A DNA stretch of 64,000 bases. Source: Pseudomonadota bacterium. GTDB lineage: Bacteria; Pseudomonadota; Gammaproteobacteria; Burkholderiales; Burkholderiaceae_C. The stretch spans positions 27,669 through 91,668 of the forward strand of contig CAUJIM010000088.1 in the NCBI GenBank assembly GCA_963205335.1, in the 5' to 3' direction. The notes under the pieces were generated by a model. That model made no database searches and was not told where the DNA came from. It saw nothing but the letters and a program-made list of their open reading frames with translations. The position numbers and the translations under genes were made by a program. Shown piece by piece: positions 41,542 to 51,282 of this stretch; position 1 is the first letter of the stretch; the number at the start of each line of letters is the position of its first letter.

Positions 41542-43200
41542 TTACTCCGGCAGCGCGCGCGCCAGGATCTCGTCCACGTCGATCCCGCGCACGTCGATCG
41601 CGCCCGGCACGCGGCCGCCCATGGCCGCCTCGCCCAGGCGGGTGGCGATGAAGGCATCGGCGACGAAGTCCGGCGCGTGCTGGCGCAGCAGGCAGCCCTG
41701 CGCCAGCAGCACCAGCTGCTGCACCAGCACCCGGCCGAGCGCTTCGAGCTGTTCGGGCGGCGTGGCCAGCAGCGTGGCGATGGATTGCAGCAGCGCCGCC
41801 AGCCGCGGCTCGCCCCGCGCGACCGGCGCCAGCTCCTGCAGCAGCGCGCGCGCCGCCTCGGGCTCGCGCGAGAGGGCGCGCAGCACGTCCAGGCACATCA
41901 CGTTGCCCGAGCCCTCCCAGATCGAGTTGACCGGCGCCTCCAGGAACAGCCGCCCGACGATGCCGTCGAGGATGTAGCCGTTGCCGCCCAGCACCTCCAT
42001 GGTCTCGCCAGTGAGCTCGACGCCGCGCTTGCAGACCCAGAACTTGGCGGCCGGCGTCATCACGCGCTTCCAGGCGCGCTCGGCGGGGGTGTCGTCGCGC
42101 TCGTAGGCGCGCGCCAGGCGCATCAGGAGCACGAGGGCGGCCTCACTCTCCAGCGCCATGTCGGCCAGCACCGCGCGCATCAGGGGCTGCTCGGCCAGCG
42201 CCTTGCCGAAGGCCCGGCGCTCGCGCGCGTAGCTGATGGCCTGCACCAGCGCCTGGCGCAGGATCGCGGCGCTGCCGACGACGCAGTTCAGGCGCGTGAA
42301 GGTGGCCATCTCGATGATGGTGCGTATGCCCTTGCCCTCCTCGCCCATCAGGACGCCCCAGGCGTCCTGGAACTCCACCTCGCTGCTGGAGTTGCTGCGG
42401 TTGCCCACCTTGTCCTTCAGGCGCTGGATGTGCACCGCGTTCTTCGTGCCGTCCGGGCGCCAGCGCGGCACGTAGAAGCAGGCGAACGGCCCGCCCTCGC
42501 CCACGCGCGCCACCACCAGGTGGGCGTCGCACATCGGCGCCGAGAAGAACCACTTGTGACCGCGCAGCAGGTACTCCATGCCGCGCCCGCCCTCGCCGGC
42601 CGGCGTGGCCACCGTGGTGTTGGCGCGCACGTCCGAGCCGCCCTGCTTCTCAGTCATGCCCATGCCGATCCAGACGCTGTCCTTGCGCGCCACCGGCAGG
42701 TCGCGCGGGTCGTAGGCGTTGCTGTAGAGCTTGTCGCCCAGCTGCCGCCACAGCGCCTCCTCGCGCTGCAGCAGCGGGATGCAGGCCTGCGTCATCGTCG
42801 CCGGGCACAGCGTGCCCTGCTCGATCTGGCCATGCAGGTAGAAACCGGCCGCCCACGCAGTCCAGCGGCCCGCGCGGCGCTCCTTGAAAGTGAGCGAAAC
42901 CAGCCCCTCGCGGCGGTACATCGCCATCAGCTCGTGCCAGCTCGGATGGAACTCCACCTGATCGATGCGCCGCCCGCGCGTGTCGAAGGCGTGCAGCTCG
43001 GGCGTGTGGCGGTTGGCCTGCGCGGCCAGCTCGTAGCTCGCCTCCTGCCCGAGCTGCTGCGCGTAGCGCGACAGCTGCGGCACGGCCCACTCGGCGCCGT
43101 CGCGCGCCAGCGCCTCGCGCAGCGCCGGGTCGGTGGCGAGCAGGTCGTAGTCGCTGCGTTCGCCGATCTGGTTGAAGATGTCGTGGGTCTGCCAGCTCAT
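41542..43200 (-). CDS. Acyl-CoA dehydrogenase family protein (AidB-like)
   Basis: IGMGMTEKQGGSDVRANTTVATP...YLLRGHKWFFSAPMCDAHLVVARV...EVLGGNGYILDGIVGRLFLEAPVNSIWEGSGNVMCLDVLRA. Confidence 0.9.
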   Translation of the reverse strand: MSWQTHDIFNQIGERSDYDLLATDPALREALARDGAEWAVPQLSRYAQQLGQEASYELAAQANRHTPELHAFDTRGRRIDQVEFHPSWHELMAMYRREGLVSLTFKERRAGRWTAWAAGFYLHGQIEQGTLCPATMTQACIPLLQREEALWRQLGDKLYSNAYDPRDLPVARKDSVWIGMGMTEKQGGSDVRANTTVATPAGEGGRGMEYLLRGHKWFFSAPMCDAHLVVARVGEGGPFACFYVPRWRPDGTKNAVHIQRLKDKVGNRSNSSSEVEFQDAWGVLMGEEGKGIRTIIEMATFTRLNCVVGSAAILRQALVQAISYARERRAFGKALAEQPLMRAVLADMALESEAALVLLMRLARAYERDDTPAERAWKRVMTPAAKFWVCKRGVELTGETMEVLGGNGYILDGIVGRLFLEAPVNSIWEGSGNVMCLDVLRALSREPEAARALLQELAPVARGEPRLAALLQSIATLLATPPEQLEALGRVLVQQLVLLAQGCLLRQHAPDFVADAFIATRLGEAAMGGRVPGAIDVRGIDVDEILARALPE

Positions 43201-44231
43201 GGTGTGCCTCCGTCGCGAACGCCGCCGCTTCCCGTGGGAGCCTGCCCGGGCGCCAAAGTTTCGGGCCCGCCGCCGCGGTGCTGGAAGCGCCGCGCCAGCG
43301 CCGCGCAGGTCATCAATTGCACCTGGTGGTAGACCATCAGGGGCAGCAGCAAGGCCCCCATGGTGCCACCGGCGAACAGCACCTGGGCGATGGGCACACC
43401 GGTGGCCAGGCTTTTCTGCGAGGCGCCGAAGAGCGCGGCGATGCGGTCGGGCATGTCGAAGCCCAGCCGGCCCGTGGCCCAGTGGCACGCCAGCAGCAGC
43501 AGCGCCAGCAGCGCGCTGCAGCACAGCACCAGCAGCAGCAGGCGCGCCGGCGGCAGCTGCTGCCAGATGCCATCGACCACCGCCTTGCTGAACGCGGTGT
43601 AGATCACGAAGTAGATCGACGACTGGTCGACGTGCCTGAGCAGCGCGCGGTGCCGGTCCACCCAGGCGCCGAGCCAGCGCCGCGCCACCTGCCCCAGGAC
43701 GAAGGGCAGCAGCAGCTGCACCAGCACGCGCGCCAGCGCCTGGCCGAAGTCGATGCCCGCGACGGCCGAGCCGAGCAGCAGCAGCACCAGCGCCGGCGTG
43801 ACGAACACCCCCAGCAGGCTGGACGCCGCCGCGCCGCAGACCGCCGCCGAGACGTTGCCGCGCGCCATCGAGGTGAGCGCGATGGCCGACTGCACCGTGG
43901 ACGGCAGCACGCACAGGTAGAGCACGCCGCGGTAGAGCTCCACGCCCAGCAGCGGCAACAGCAGCGGCCGCGCGGCCCAGCCCAGCAGCGGAAACGCGAC
44001 GAAGGTGACCGCCAGCACGAAGCCGTGCAGGCGCCAGTGCGCCAGGCCCTGCAGCACCGCCGCGAGCGACTGCTTGGCGCCGTGCAGGAAGAACAGCAGC
44101 GCGATCGCCGCGTTGGTGAGCCACATGGCCCAGCGCGCCGCCTCGCCGTGCACCGGCAGCCAGCTCGCCGCCAGCACCAGCGCGAGCAGCGTGAGCACGA
44201 AGGGGTCGGGAAGCCAGGCGGGACGCGGCAT
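43197..44231 (-). CDS. Bile acid:sodium symporter family protein (YfeH-like)
   Basis: MPRPAWLPDPFVLTLLALVLAASWLPVHGEAARWAMWLTNAAIALLFFLHGAKQSLAAVLQGLAHWRLH. Confidence 0.88.
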   Translation of the reverse strand: MPRPAWLPDPFVLTLLALVLAASWLPVHGEAARWAMWLTNAAIALLFFLHGAKQSLAAVLQGLAHWRLHGFVLAVTFVAFPLLGWAARPLLLPLLGVELYRGVLYLCVLPSTVQSAIALTSMARGNVSAAVCGAAASSLLGVFVTPALVLLLLGSAVAGIDFGQALARVLVQLLLPFVLGQVARRWLGAWVDRHRALLRHVDQSSIYFVIYTAFSKAVVDGIWQQLPPARLLLLVLCCSALLALLLLACHWATGRLGFDMPDRIAALFGASQKSLATGVPIAQVLFAGGTMGALLLPLMVYHQVQLMTCAALARRFQHRGGGPETLAPGQAPTGSGGVRDGGTP

Positions 44232-44386
44232 GGGCCACAGGTTAAGGCAATGCGGCCCCGCCAGGGCCGCACTGCGCCGCGATTCATGGAATACTGTGGC
44301 CGCGGCGGGCTTGAACTGCCGGGATTCGTTGCCACCTGCAGTGCAGGTTTCACGCACATCGGCGCCGCTGGCGACAGGAGGACCCC

Positions 44387-44674
44387 ATGCACATGCTCTA
44401 CGACTCGGATTCGTTCGTCGTCGTCCACATGCTGCCGCAGCCCGCGTCGGGCGAAGACGGCCCGTCCGCGGAGCCGGCGCCCCAGCTGCTGCGCCACGGC
44501 TTCGAGATCGTGGACAAGCGCTCGGGCAAGGAGGTTTACCTCGACGGCTCCTGGGCCGAGCTGTTCCAGCAGCAGATCATCGCCTGGCAGCGCGAGACGC
44601 CGACGCAGGAAGAAGTGGAAACCGCGCTCGACCGCTACGCCGGCCTGGCCCAGAACCCGGTGGTCCTGCACTGA
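44387..44674 (+). CDS. DUF3567 domain protein
   Basis: MHMLYDSDSFVVVHM...GFEIVDKRSGKEVYLDGSWAELFQQQIIAWQRETPTQEEVE. Confidence 0.82.
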   Translation: MHMLYDSDSFVVVHMLPQPASGEDGPSAEPAPQLLRHGFEIVDKRSGKEVYLDGSWAELFQQQIIAWQRETPTQEEVETALDRYAGLAQNPVVLH

Positions 44675-44903
44675 TCAGGAACGATTTCACCCTCCAGCGC
44701 TTTCTGGAGGCGCGCCAGCGGCTCTCTCTTTAATAGCTTATCAGTTTTTCATGGTGCGCCGCACCACCCGCGACGCATGAAACTGGCGTGCCCCAGGCCA
44801 GGGCCACCGCTCAAGGGCCGCCCCGCAGCGCTGGTGGCGTCCCCCTTCCCACGCACAGCGTGAGAGAAGGGGGAAGACGCGAAGCGGCTCAGGGGGTTGC
44901 GCT

Positions 44904-46193
44904 TCATCCCGGATGGCCGTCGATGCGCAGGCGGCCGTACCAGCCGCCCATGCGCAGGCCCCAGAGCAGCACGATCAGCCCCCAGAGCAGCGCCGCCAGC
45001 GCCAGCAGGCCGCCAGAGACGCCCAGCGGCAGGGCCGCCACCACGCGCAGCACCGTCGTCGCCTGCAGCAGCAGGAACAGGCTCCAGACCAGCGGCCCGG
45101 CCACCAGCGGCCGCCCGCTGTGGCCGCACGAGACGCGCGTGACCATGGCCAGGATCAGCGACCCCAGGCACCCCATGGTGAACGCATGCAGCGCCGCCAG
45201 GTGCCAGACCGGCGCGCCGCTGGCCGCGCCCCACCACTGCGTCACGCCGCTGATCAGGTAGGCCAGGCCGAGCCACATGAAGCCGATATGCAGCATCGCC
45301 AGCAGCGGGATCCTGAGCGCCGGGATCAGGCCCCAGCGCACCACCAGCCACAGCAGCGCGCAGCCCACCGCGAGCTCGACCGCGCCGCGCGCCCAGAGCC
45401 CCGCCCGGGCCAGCTCCGGCGGCCACGCCACCATGCCGAGCCAGACGAACACCGCCTGCGCCGCCACGCTGCCGACCAGCAGGGCCAGCACCCACCAGGG
45501 GCGCCAGGCCTCCACGCCCTTGAGCACGCCGTGCGTGAAGAACGGGATCATGCGGTGCGCCACCACCATGAACACCACCGCGATGAAGCCCCACAGCCCG
45601 GTGTGCACCCAGGCCAGCGCCAGGTCGTAGCGGCCCAGCAGGGTGCTGATGCCGACCGCCGCCACGCTGACGCTGCCGACCAGGAAGGCCGCGCGCACCG
45701 TCTTGCCGTGCACCCGGTCGGGCGCGCGGCTGGCGCGCACCAGGCCGGCGTACAGCCAGGCCATCCAGCTCAGGCCGCCCCAGGCGACGGCCAGACCCGC
45801 CAGGCCCAGCGCCTGCCCGAACAGCCCGCCGAGCAGCCAGAGCAGCCAGCCCGCGGCCTGCAGCAGCAAGGGCGTCTGGATCGCCGACACCGGCAGCGGC
45901 TCCACGTTGAGCCAGCGCGGCCCGGCGGTGAACAGGAAACCGGCGAAGAACAGCGGGATGAAGCCGAAGCTCATCAGCGCCCCGTGCGTCAGCATGGCGG
46001 GCGTACCCATGGGCAAGCCGAGCGCGCCCGTGGCCCGGTCGAGCTGCACCAGCGCCCACCACAGGCTGGCGGCGATCAGCAGCACGACGGCGAGCAGAAA
46101 GCCCAGCCGGTGCGGCGCCAGCAGCACGTAGCGCGCGCGCCAGGCGGTGTCGGGGGCCGCGGACTGCGCGGATAGGTCGGGGCCGGCACTCAT
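44904..46193 (-). CDS. NnrS-family membrane protein
   Basis: Polytopic; HRLGFLLAVVLLIAASLWWALVQL...GTPAMLTHGALMSFGFIPLFFAGFLFTAGPRWLNV. Confidence 0.88.
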   Translation of the reverse strand: MSAGPDLSAQSAAPDTAWRARYVLLAPHRLGFLLAVVLLIAASLWWALVQLDRATGALGLPMGTPAMLTHGALMSFGFIPLFFAGFLFTAGPRWLNVEPLPVSAIQTPLLLQAAGWLLWLLGGLFGQALGLAGLAVAWGGLSWMAWLYAGLVRASRAPDRVHGKTVRAAFLVGSVSVAAVGISTLLGRYDLALAWVHTGLWGFIAVVFMVVAHRMIPFFTHGVLKGVEAWRPWWVLALLVGSVAAQAVFVWLGMVAWPPELARAGLWARGAVELAVGCALLWLVVRWGLIPALRIPLLAMLHIGFMWLGLAYLISGVTQWWGAASGAPVWHLAALHAFTMGCLGSLILAMVTRVSCGHSGRPLVAGPLVWSLFLLLQATTVLRVVAALPLGVSGGLLALAALLWGLIVLLWGLRMGGWYGRLRIDGHPG

Positions 46194-46351
46194 CGCGCGG
46201 CCTCCAGGATCGAAGTGGATGTCATGGGCAAAGGCGCGGGCCCGGCGCCTCGCGCCCGGCCCGATTCAAAAACCGAAGAGGCCCGACGATAGCCGCTGCC
46301 CGATCGCCCCATGGCAATCAGGGACTCAGGGCACGGCCGAAAGCCGGCCAT

Positions 46352-49300
46352 TCAGCCGCAGCTGCCCAGCGCCCCGCACTGCGTGCAGTAGTCGCAGCCG
46401 TCCTTGCGGATCACCGCGTGCGCGCCGCACTCCCAGCACTTCTTGCCGGCCATCGCGGGCGGCAGGCCGCGCGGCGCCTCCTCGGGCGCTTCCAGCGGCA
46501 GCTCCTGCTGCTGCGGCGCGGCCACGCGCCGCGCCAGGATGCTCTGCACCGCGTAGGCCAGCGCCGCCACCTCCGAGTCGTGCCACAGCGGCACCAGGGT
46601 GCCGTCGGGCTTGGCGTAGCTGCCCAGGCGCACCGGGCCGCGGTCCCAGGCCACCTTGCGCATGTCCGACAGCGCCCGCTCCAGGAAGCCGCCGCGCGCC
46701 GCGAGCGACAGCAGCCGCATGCTCGAGGTGATCCACTGCTGCGACTCGCTGCTCTGGCCCACCGGCATGAAGAACTCGATCGCCCGGTCGACCGTGCCGC
46801 CGTGGCCATCGGGCACCGGCAGGAAGGAGACGATGAGGTACAGGCGCTTGTGCCCCTCCTGCGTCCAGTACTCGACCTTCTCGGCCACCGCCGCGAGCCC
46901 GCCATTGGGACGGCTTTCGATCACCGTGCGCATCGGATCGACCGGCGCGGGCGGCGGCTCCGGCGCCTGGGCCGGCGCCTCGGCCCTGGCCTCTTCCTTG
47001 GCCGGCGCCTCCAGCACCGCGCCCAGGATGCTGTTGGGCCGGTAGGTCGCCAGCCCCTTGAGCCCCGAGTGCCAGGCCTGCAGGTACAGGCCCTTGAAGT
47101 CGTCGTAGGGGTAGTCGGCCGGGATGTTGACGGTCTTGGAGATCGCGGTGTCGATGAACGGCTGCACCGCCTCCATCATCGCGACGTGGTCGCTGGCCGA
47201 CATCTCCAGCGCGCTGACGAAGTACTCGGGCAGCCGCTCGACGTTGCCGCCCAGCGTGCGGTACAGGCGCCAGGCGTAGTCCTCGACCACGTACTCGCTC
47301 ATCGTGCCGTCGCCCTCGCGCTTCTTGCGCGTGTAGGTCCAGGAGAACGGCGGCTCGATGCCGTTGGAGGCGTTGTCGGCGAACGCCAGGCTCACCGTGC
47401 CCGTGGGCGCGATCGACAGCAGGTGGCTGTTGCGTATGCCGTGCGTGCGGATGGCCTGCTGCAGGTCCTGCGGCAGGCGGCTGGCGAAGGTGCCCTGGGC
47501 CAGGTAGCCGTCGGCGTCGAACTTGGGGAAGCGCCCCTTCTCCTGGGCCAGCTCGACCGACGCGCGGTAGGCCGCGTCGCGCATGCACTCGGCGATGCGC
47601 ACCGCCATGTCGCGCCCTTCCTGCCGGTCGTAGCGCAGGCCCAGCATCGCCAGCGTGTTGCCCATGCCGGTGAAACCCACGCCGATGCGCCGCTTGGCCG
47701 CCGCCTCGGCGCGCTGCTGCTCCAGCGGCCAGAAGGTCACGTCCAGCACGTTGTCGAGCGCGCGCACCTGCGTCGCCACCACCTGGGAGAAGCGCTCGAA
47801 ATCGAAGCCCGCCTCGCCCGCGAAGCCGAAGGGGTTGCGCACGAAGCGCGTGAGGATGATGGGACCGAGGTCGCAGCAGCCGTAGGACGGCAATGGCTGT
47901 TCGCCGCAGTTGTGCGCATGCAGGCCATTGGCGTCGAAGGCATGGCAGTCGGCGACGGTGACGTCATAGACCATCTCATCGCCATCGTCGTGCAGCGCGG
48001 CCACCGTGGCGGTGAAGCGCTCGCGGTGCAGGGCGCGCCGATAGCCGGCCAAGGCCTGCGCCAAGCACTCGGCCTTCTCGTCATCCGCAAAGCCGATGCG
48101 ATCGGCATACCAGCCGATGTTGTCGCCGCTGATGATCAGTTCATGCTGTGCGCGAGTGGCGTACTCGCGCTGGCTGCCATGGTCATCGGGCAAGCTGCGC
48201 ACCTGCGCCGGGCGCCGGTTTTCATGGATCGTGCTGACAATGCCCATGCGCAGCAGCATGCGCTGCGCAGACTGCAAGACGCCAAGATCGCTCTGCGCCA
48301 AACGCAGGCTGACGCCCTTGTCCTGCGTGTCTTGCACACTGCCATCGGCATCGAACAGGCCACGCAGCACGCCTACGCCGAAATCGGACGAAGCGCGCTC
48401 CATCCGCGGCGTGATCGTCTCGTGCCCCACCTCCATGCCCATCCCGAAGGCCAGGTCGCGCAGCGCGACGCTTGCCATGCGCGCCTCGCCTCGTCCCGCG
48501 ATGGGGCGCTGGAAACCGCGGAAATCGGCACGGTGGCGCAAGGTGGCCGCGGCCGCCTCGGCCGCGCGCACGATGCCCGCAGCCCCAGTCGCGGCATAAG
48601 CCGCCCCCGCATCAGTGCCCACAGCGCGCAGTTCGGGCGCCCAGACGCTAAGCACAGCCTTGTCGGCCCTGAGCGCGCCATCACCCAGCAAAAGCCCGAG
48701 CAGATACCCCTCGGCTTCGGTGCCCTCGCCTGCCCATCCCTGCAAGACACGGTGGTTGCCGAGCAGTACCTCATCGCCCGGTTGCAGCCGTGCGGCGGGT
48801 ACCCACGCCGTCTCCAGCGTGTAGCGCGTCTTGCGCGCCACCCGTCGTACGCGGTGATCGGCCGTGAGCCTGAGCGTGTAGCCCTCGCGCGTTTGCAGGC
48901 GCAACACCGGCTTGCGGCCCGTCTCGAAGAAGCCCTGGCTTTCGGTGGGGTAGACGCGACCTTCGACAACCGCGCCGAACGGCTTGCCGATCAGGTCCGC
49001 GACCTGCGCCGCGCCGTTTTCCGTCATGACCCACGTATCGGCGGTCACGCACGGGTTGGTCGCATCGATGCGCTCGGTGTAGCGCAGGTTGTTGTCGGTG
49101 TTGATGTGGTCCAGGAACAGGATGCCCGGCTCGGCGAAGTCGTAGGCCGACTGCATGATGGTGTCCCAGAGCACGCGCGCGCGCACGGTCTTGTAGACCC
49201 ACTTGCCGTCGGGGCGGCGGTGCGCGCCGTTGCGCTGGCACTCCAGGCTGGGCTCGGCCCGGTGCACCAGCTCCCATGGGCCGTCCTGCTCGACGGCGCT

Positions 49301-49939
49301 CATGAAGGCGTCGGGCACGCCGACCGAGACGTTGAAGTTGTTCCAGCGCCCTGGCGTGCGCTTGGCGGTGATGAAGTCGAGCACGTCCGGGTGGTCGATG
49401 CGCAGCACGCCCATCTGCGCGCCGCGGCGCGCGCCCGCGCTCTCGACCGTCGAGCACGACTGGTCGAACACGTTGATGTAGCTGCACGGGCCCGAAGCCA
49501 TCGAGTGCGTGCCCTTGACCAGCGCCCCGCGCGGGCGGATGCGCGAGAAGTCGTAGCCCACGCCGCCGCCGCGGCGCATGGTCTCGGCGGCCTCGCGCAG
49601 CGCTTCGTAGATGCCGGGAAAGCCCTCGTCGTCCACGCCCTGGATGCAGTCGCCCACCGGCTGCACGAAGCAGTTGATCAGCGTCGCCTGGATGTCGGTG
49701 CCCGCGGCGCTCATGATGCGCCCGGCGCCGATCGCGCCGGCGCGCAGATTCTCCAGGAAGCGCGCCTGCATGGCCTCGCGCAGCCCGGGTTGCTCGACCG
49801 ACGCGAGCGCCCGCGCCACGCGCGCATACAGCTCATCCACCTCGCGCTCGCCATCCTTGAAGTACTTCTCCTGCAGCACGTCCTGGCTGATGTCCTGCAC
49901 GGACAGGCTGGGGGCGAGATCGGTGGATTCACGGTGCAT
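46352..49939 (-). CDS. nrdJ: Adenosylcobalamin-dependent (class II) ribonucleoside-diphosphate reductase, intein-containing precursor
   Basis: VSVQDISQDVLQEKYFKDGE..., RRGGGVGYDFSRIRPRG, NPC/GEQPLPSYGCCDLGPI, C-terminal CWECGAHAVIRKDGCDYCTQCGALGSCG; interrupted by 381-aa intein. Confidence 0.95.
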   Translation of the reverse strand: MHRESTDLAPSLSVQDISQDVLQEKYFKDGEREVDELYARVARALASVEQPGLREAMQARFLENLRAGAIGAGRIMSAAGTDIQATLINCFVQPVGDCIQGVDDEGFPGIYEALREAAETMRRGGGVGYDFSRIRPRGALVKGTHSMASGPCSYINVFDQSCSTVESAGARRGAQMGVLRIDHPDVLDFITAKRTPGRWNNFNVSVGVPDAFMSAVEQDGPWELVHRAEPSLECQRNGAHRRPDGKWVYKTVRARVLWDTIMQSAYDFAEPGILFLDHINTDNNLRYTERIDATNPCVTADTWVMTENGAAQVADLIGKPFGAVVEGRVYPTESQGFFETGRKPVLRLQTREGYTLRLTADHRVRRVARKTRYTLETAWVPAARLQPGDEVLLGNHRVLQGWAGEGTEAEGYLLGLLLGDGALRADKAVLSVWAPELRAVGTDAGAAYAATGAAGIVRAAEAAAATLRHRADFRGFQRPIAGRGEARMASVALRDLAFGMGMEVGHETITPRMERASSDFGVGVLRGLFDADGSVQDTQDKGVSLRLAQSDLGVLQSAQRMLLRMGIVSTIHENRRPAQVRSLPDDHGSQREYATRAQHELIISGDNIGWYADRIGFADDEKAECLAQALAGYRRALHRERFTATVAALHDDGDEMVYDVTVADCHAFDANGLHAHNCGEQPLPSYGCCDLGPIILTRFVRNPFGFAGEAGFDFERFSQVVATQVRALDNVLDVTFWPLEQQRAEAAAKRRIGVGFTGMGNTLAMLGLRYDRQEGRDMAVRIAECMRDAAYRASVELAQEKGRFPKFDADGYLAQGTFASRLPQDLQQAIRTHGIRNSHLLSIAPTGTVSLAFADNASNGIEPPFSWTYTRKKREGDGTMSEYVVEDYAWRLYRTLGGNVERLPEYFVSALEMSASDHVAMMEAVQPFIDTAISKTVNIPADYPYDDFKGLYLQAWHSGLKGLATYRPNSILGAVLEAPAKEEARAEAPAQAPEPPPAPVDPMRTVIESRPNGGLAAVAEKVEYWTQEGHKRLYLIVSFLPVPDGHGGTVDRAIEFFMPVGQSSESQQWITSSMRLLSLAARGGFLERALSDMRKVAWDRGPVRLGSYAKPDGTLVPLWHDSEVAALAYAVQSILARRVAAPQQQELPLEAPEEAPRGLPPAMAGKKCWECGAHAVIRKDGCDYCTQCGALGSCG
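47909..49051 (-). mobile_element. Intein with LAGLIDADG homing endonuclease domain inserted in nrdJ
   Basis: N-extein ...IDATNP / CVTADTWVMTENGAAQV...; ends ...VTVADCHAFDANGLHAHN / C-extein CGEQPL; LAGLIDADG-like motifs EGYLLGLLLGDGAL and GVLRGLFDADGSV. Confidence 0.95.
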
Positions 49940-50225
49940 GGCGAGGGGCTCCAGACAAGAGGAAAGCGGCGGGAAATGAAATCGTGGGGGCGTACTCGGG
50001 AGAGCCGCGACCGGTTCGAGCGTATCGACCCAACTGATGATACATACAGTTTTTTGCGTCACGCTGTTGCGTCACGTTCTTGCGTCGCGCGCCCACGCCA
50101 TTTTGACACTTCGGCGGGCCGATCCACCATTCTTCAGTCCCGTCCGGCACCACTGTCCATTCCTGTAGCATGGGTTCGGCCTGGCGACACGGTCGGCGAG
50201 GCACCGCACCCGACGGAGGACAGTC

Positions 50226-51080
50226 TTGAAGCCATTCTTTTTCGGCATCGCCGCCCGACGGACCGGGCGCTGGCTCGCGCCGCTGCTCGCCGCGCTGGGC
50301 CTGGCGGCATGCACCGCACCGCTCGCACCCGAAGGCGCCGGCGCCGCCTGGCACGCCCAGCTGCAGCGCTGGCAGGGCACGCCGCTGCTGCTGCTGGGCG
50401 AACAGCACGACGCCCCCGAGCACCAGCAGTGGGAGCAGGAGACGGTGCGCTGGCTCGCCGGGCGCGGACAGCTCGCGGCGCTGGTCGTCGAGATGGCCGA
50501 GGCCGGGCACGACACCGCCGGCCTGCCGCGCGGCGCGAGCCCGGAGCAGGTGCGGCAGGCCCTGCAGTGGCAGGCCGCCGGCTGGCCCTGGGACGCCTAC
50601 GGCCCCGTCGTCATGGCGGCGGTGCGCGCCGGCGTGCCGGTGGCCGGCGGCAACCTGCCGCACGCGCGCCTGCGCAGCGCGATGGCCGACACCGGCCTGG
50701 ACGCGCACCTGCCGCCCGAACCGCTGGCGCGCCAGCACGAGGCGCTGCGCCAAGGCCACTGCGGCCTGCTGCCCGAGCGCCAGATCGCGCCCATGACCCG
50801 CGCGCAGCTGGCGCGCGACCGCCAGCTCGCGCAGACCGCGCGCGACGCCCTGCGGCCCGGCCGGACGGTGCTGCTCGTCGCCGGCCTGGGCCACGTGCAG
50901 CGCAGCCTCGCGGTACCCACGTGGCTGCCCCAGGGTCTGGAATACAAAGTGGCAATAGCGCAGGCTGGTCAAGCGCAGTCAGCTATCGATACGGAAGCAG
51001 ACTACATCCACCAGACCGCCCCGATCCAGGAGCGCGACCACTGCGCCGAACTGCGCCAGCGCATGACGGTGCCCCATTGA
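50226..51080 (+). CDS. ChaN-family lipoprotein (putative haem-binding)
   Basis: Lipobox LGLAACTAPL; LLLLGEQHDAPEHQQWEQETVRWLAGRGQLAALVVEMAEAGHD. Confidence 0.88.
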   Translation: MKPFFFGIAARRTGRWLAPLLAALGLAACTAPLAPEGAGAAWHAQLQRWQGTPLLLLGEQHDAPEHQQWEQETVRWLAGRGQLAALVVEMAEAGHDTAGLPRGASPEQVRQALQWQAAGWPWDAYGPVVMAAVRAGVPVAGGNLPHARLRSAMADTGLDAHLPPEPLARQHEALRQGHCGLLPERQIAPMTRAQLARDRQLAQTARDALRPGRTVLLVAGLGHVQRSLAVPTWLPQGLEYKVAIAQAGQAQSAIDTEADYIHQTAPIQERDHCAELRQRMTVPH

Positions 51081-51185
51081 TACGGGTTTGCAATCAACAA
51101 GGGAACAAGGCGCGAAGCCGCAGACGGTACACGTCGTACCGCAAGGCGAAGCAACGCAGTGATCTTTTTGATTGCGAAGCCGTAT
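51080..51185. repeat. Approx. 106-bp terminal-inverted-repeat element
   Basis: ATACGGGTTTGCAATCAA (51080-51097) and TTGATTGCGAAGCCGTAT (51168-51185) are 18-nt arms with 2 mismatches; internal GGTACACGTCGTACC hairpin. Confidence 0.65.
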
Positions 51186-51282
51186 GAGCCGGCAGCCACC
51201 GCTGCTTTCCCCAAGGGCATGACCATGCACCGAGGATGTCCTTAAACTGGCCCACCCTTCGACCTCCTCCGCACCAGAGACC

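Noticed and set aside
47909-49051. Possible frameshift or insertion disrupting nrdJ
   Set aside because: Frame is continuous and both splice junctions have canonical intein residues, so it is an intein rather than a pseudogene.
46418-51187. 1589-aa plus-strand ORF
   Set aside because: Antisense to the intein-containing nrdJ; low-complexity Arg/Ala/Gly-rich translation typical of spurious ORFs in high-GC DNA.
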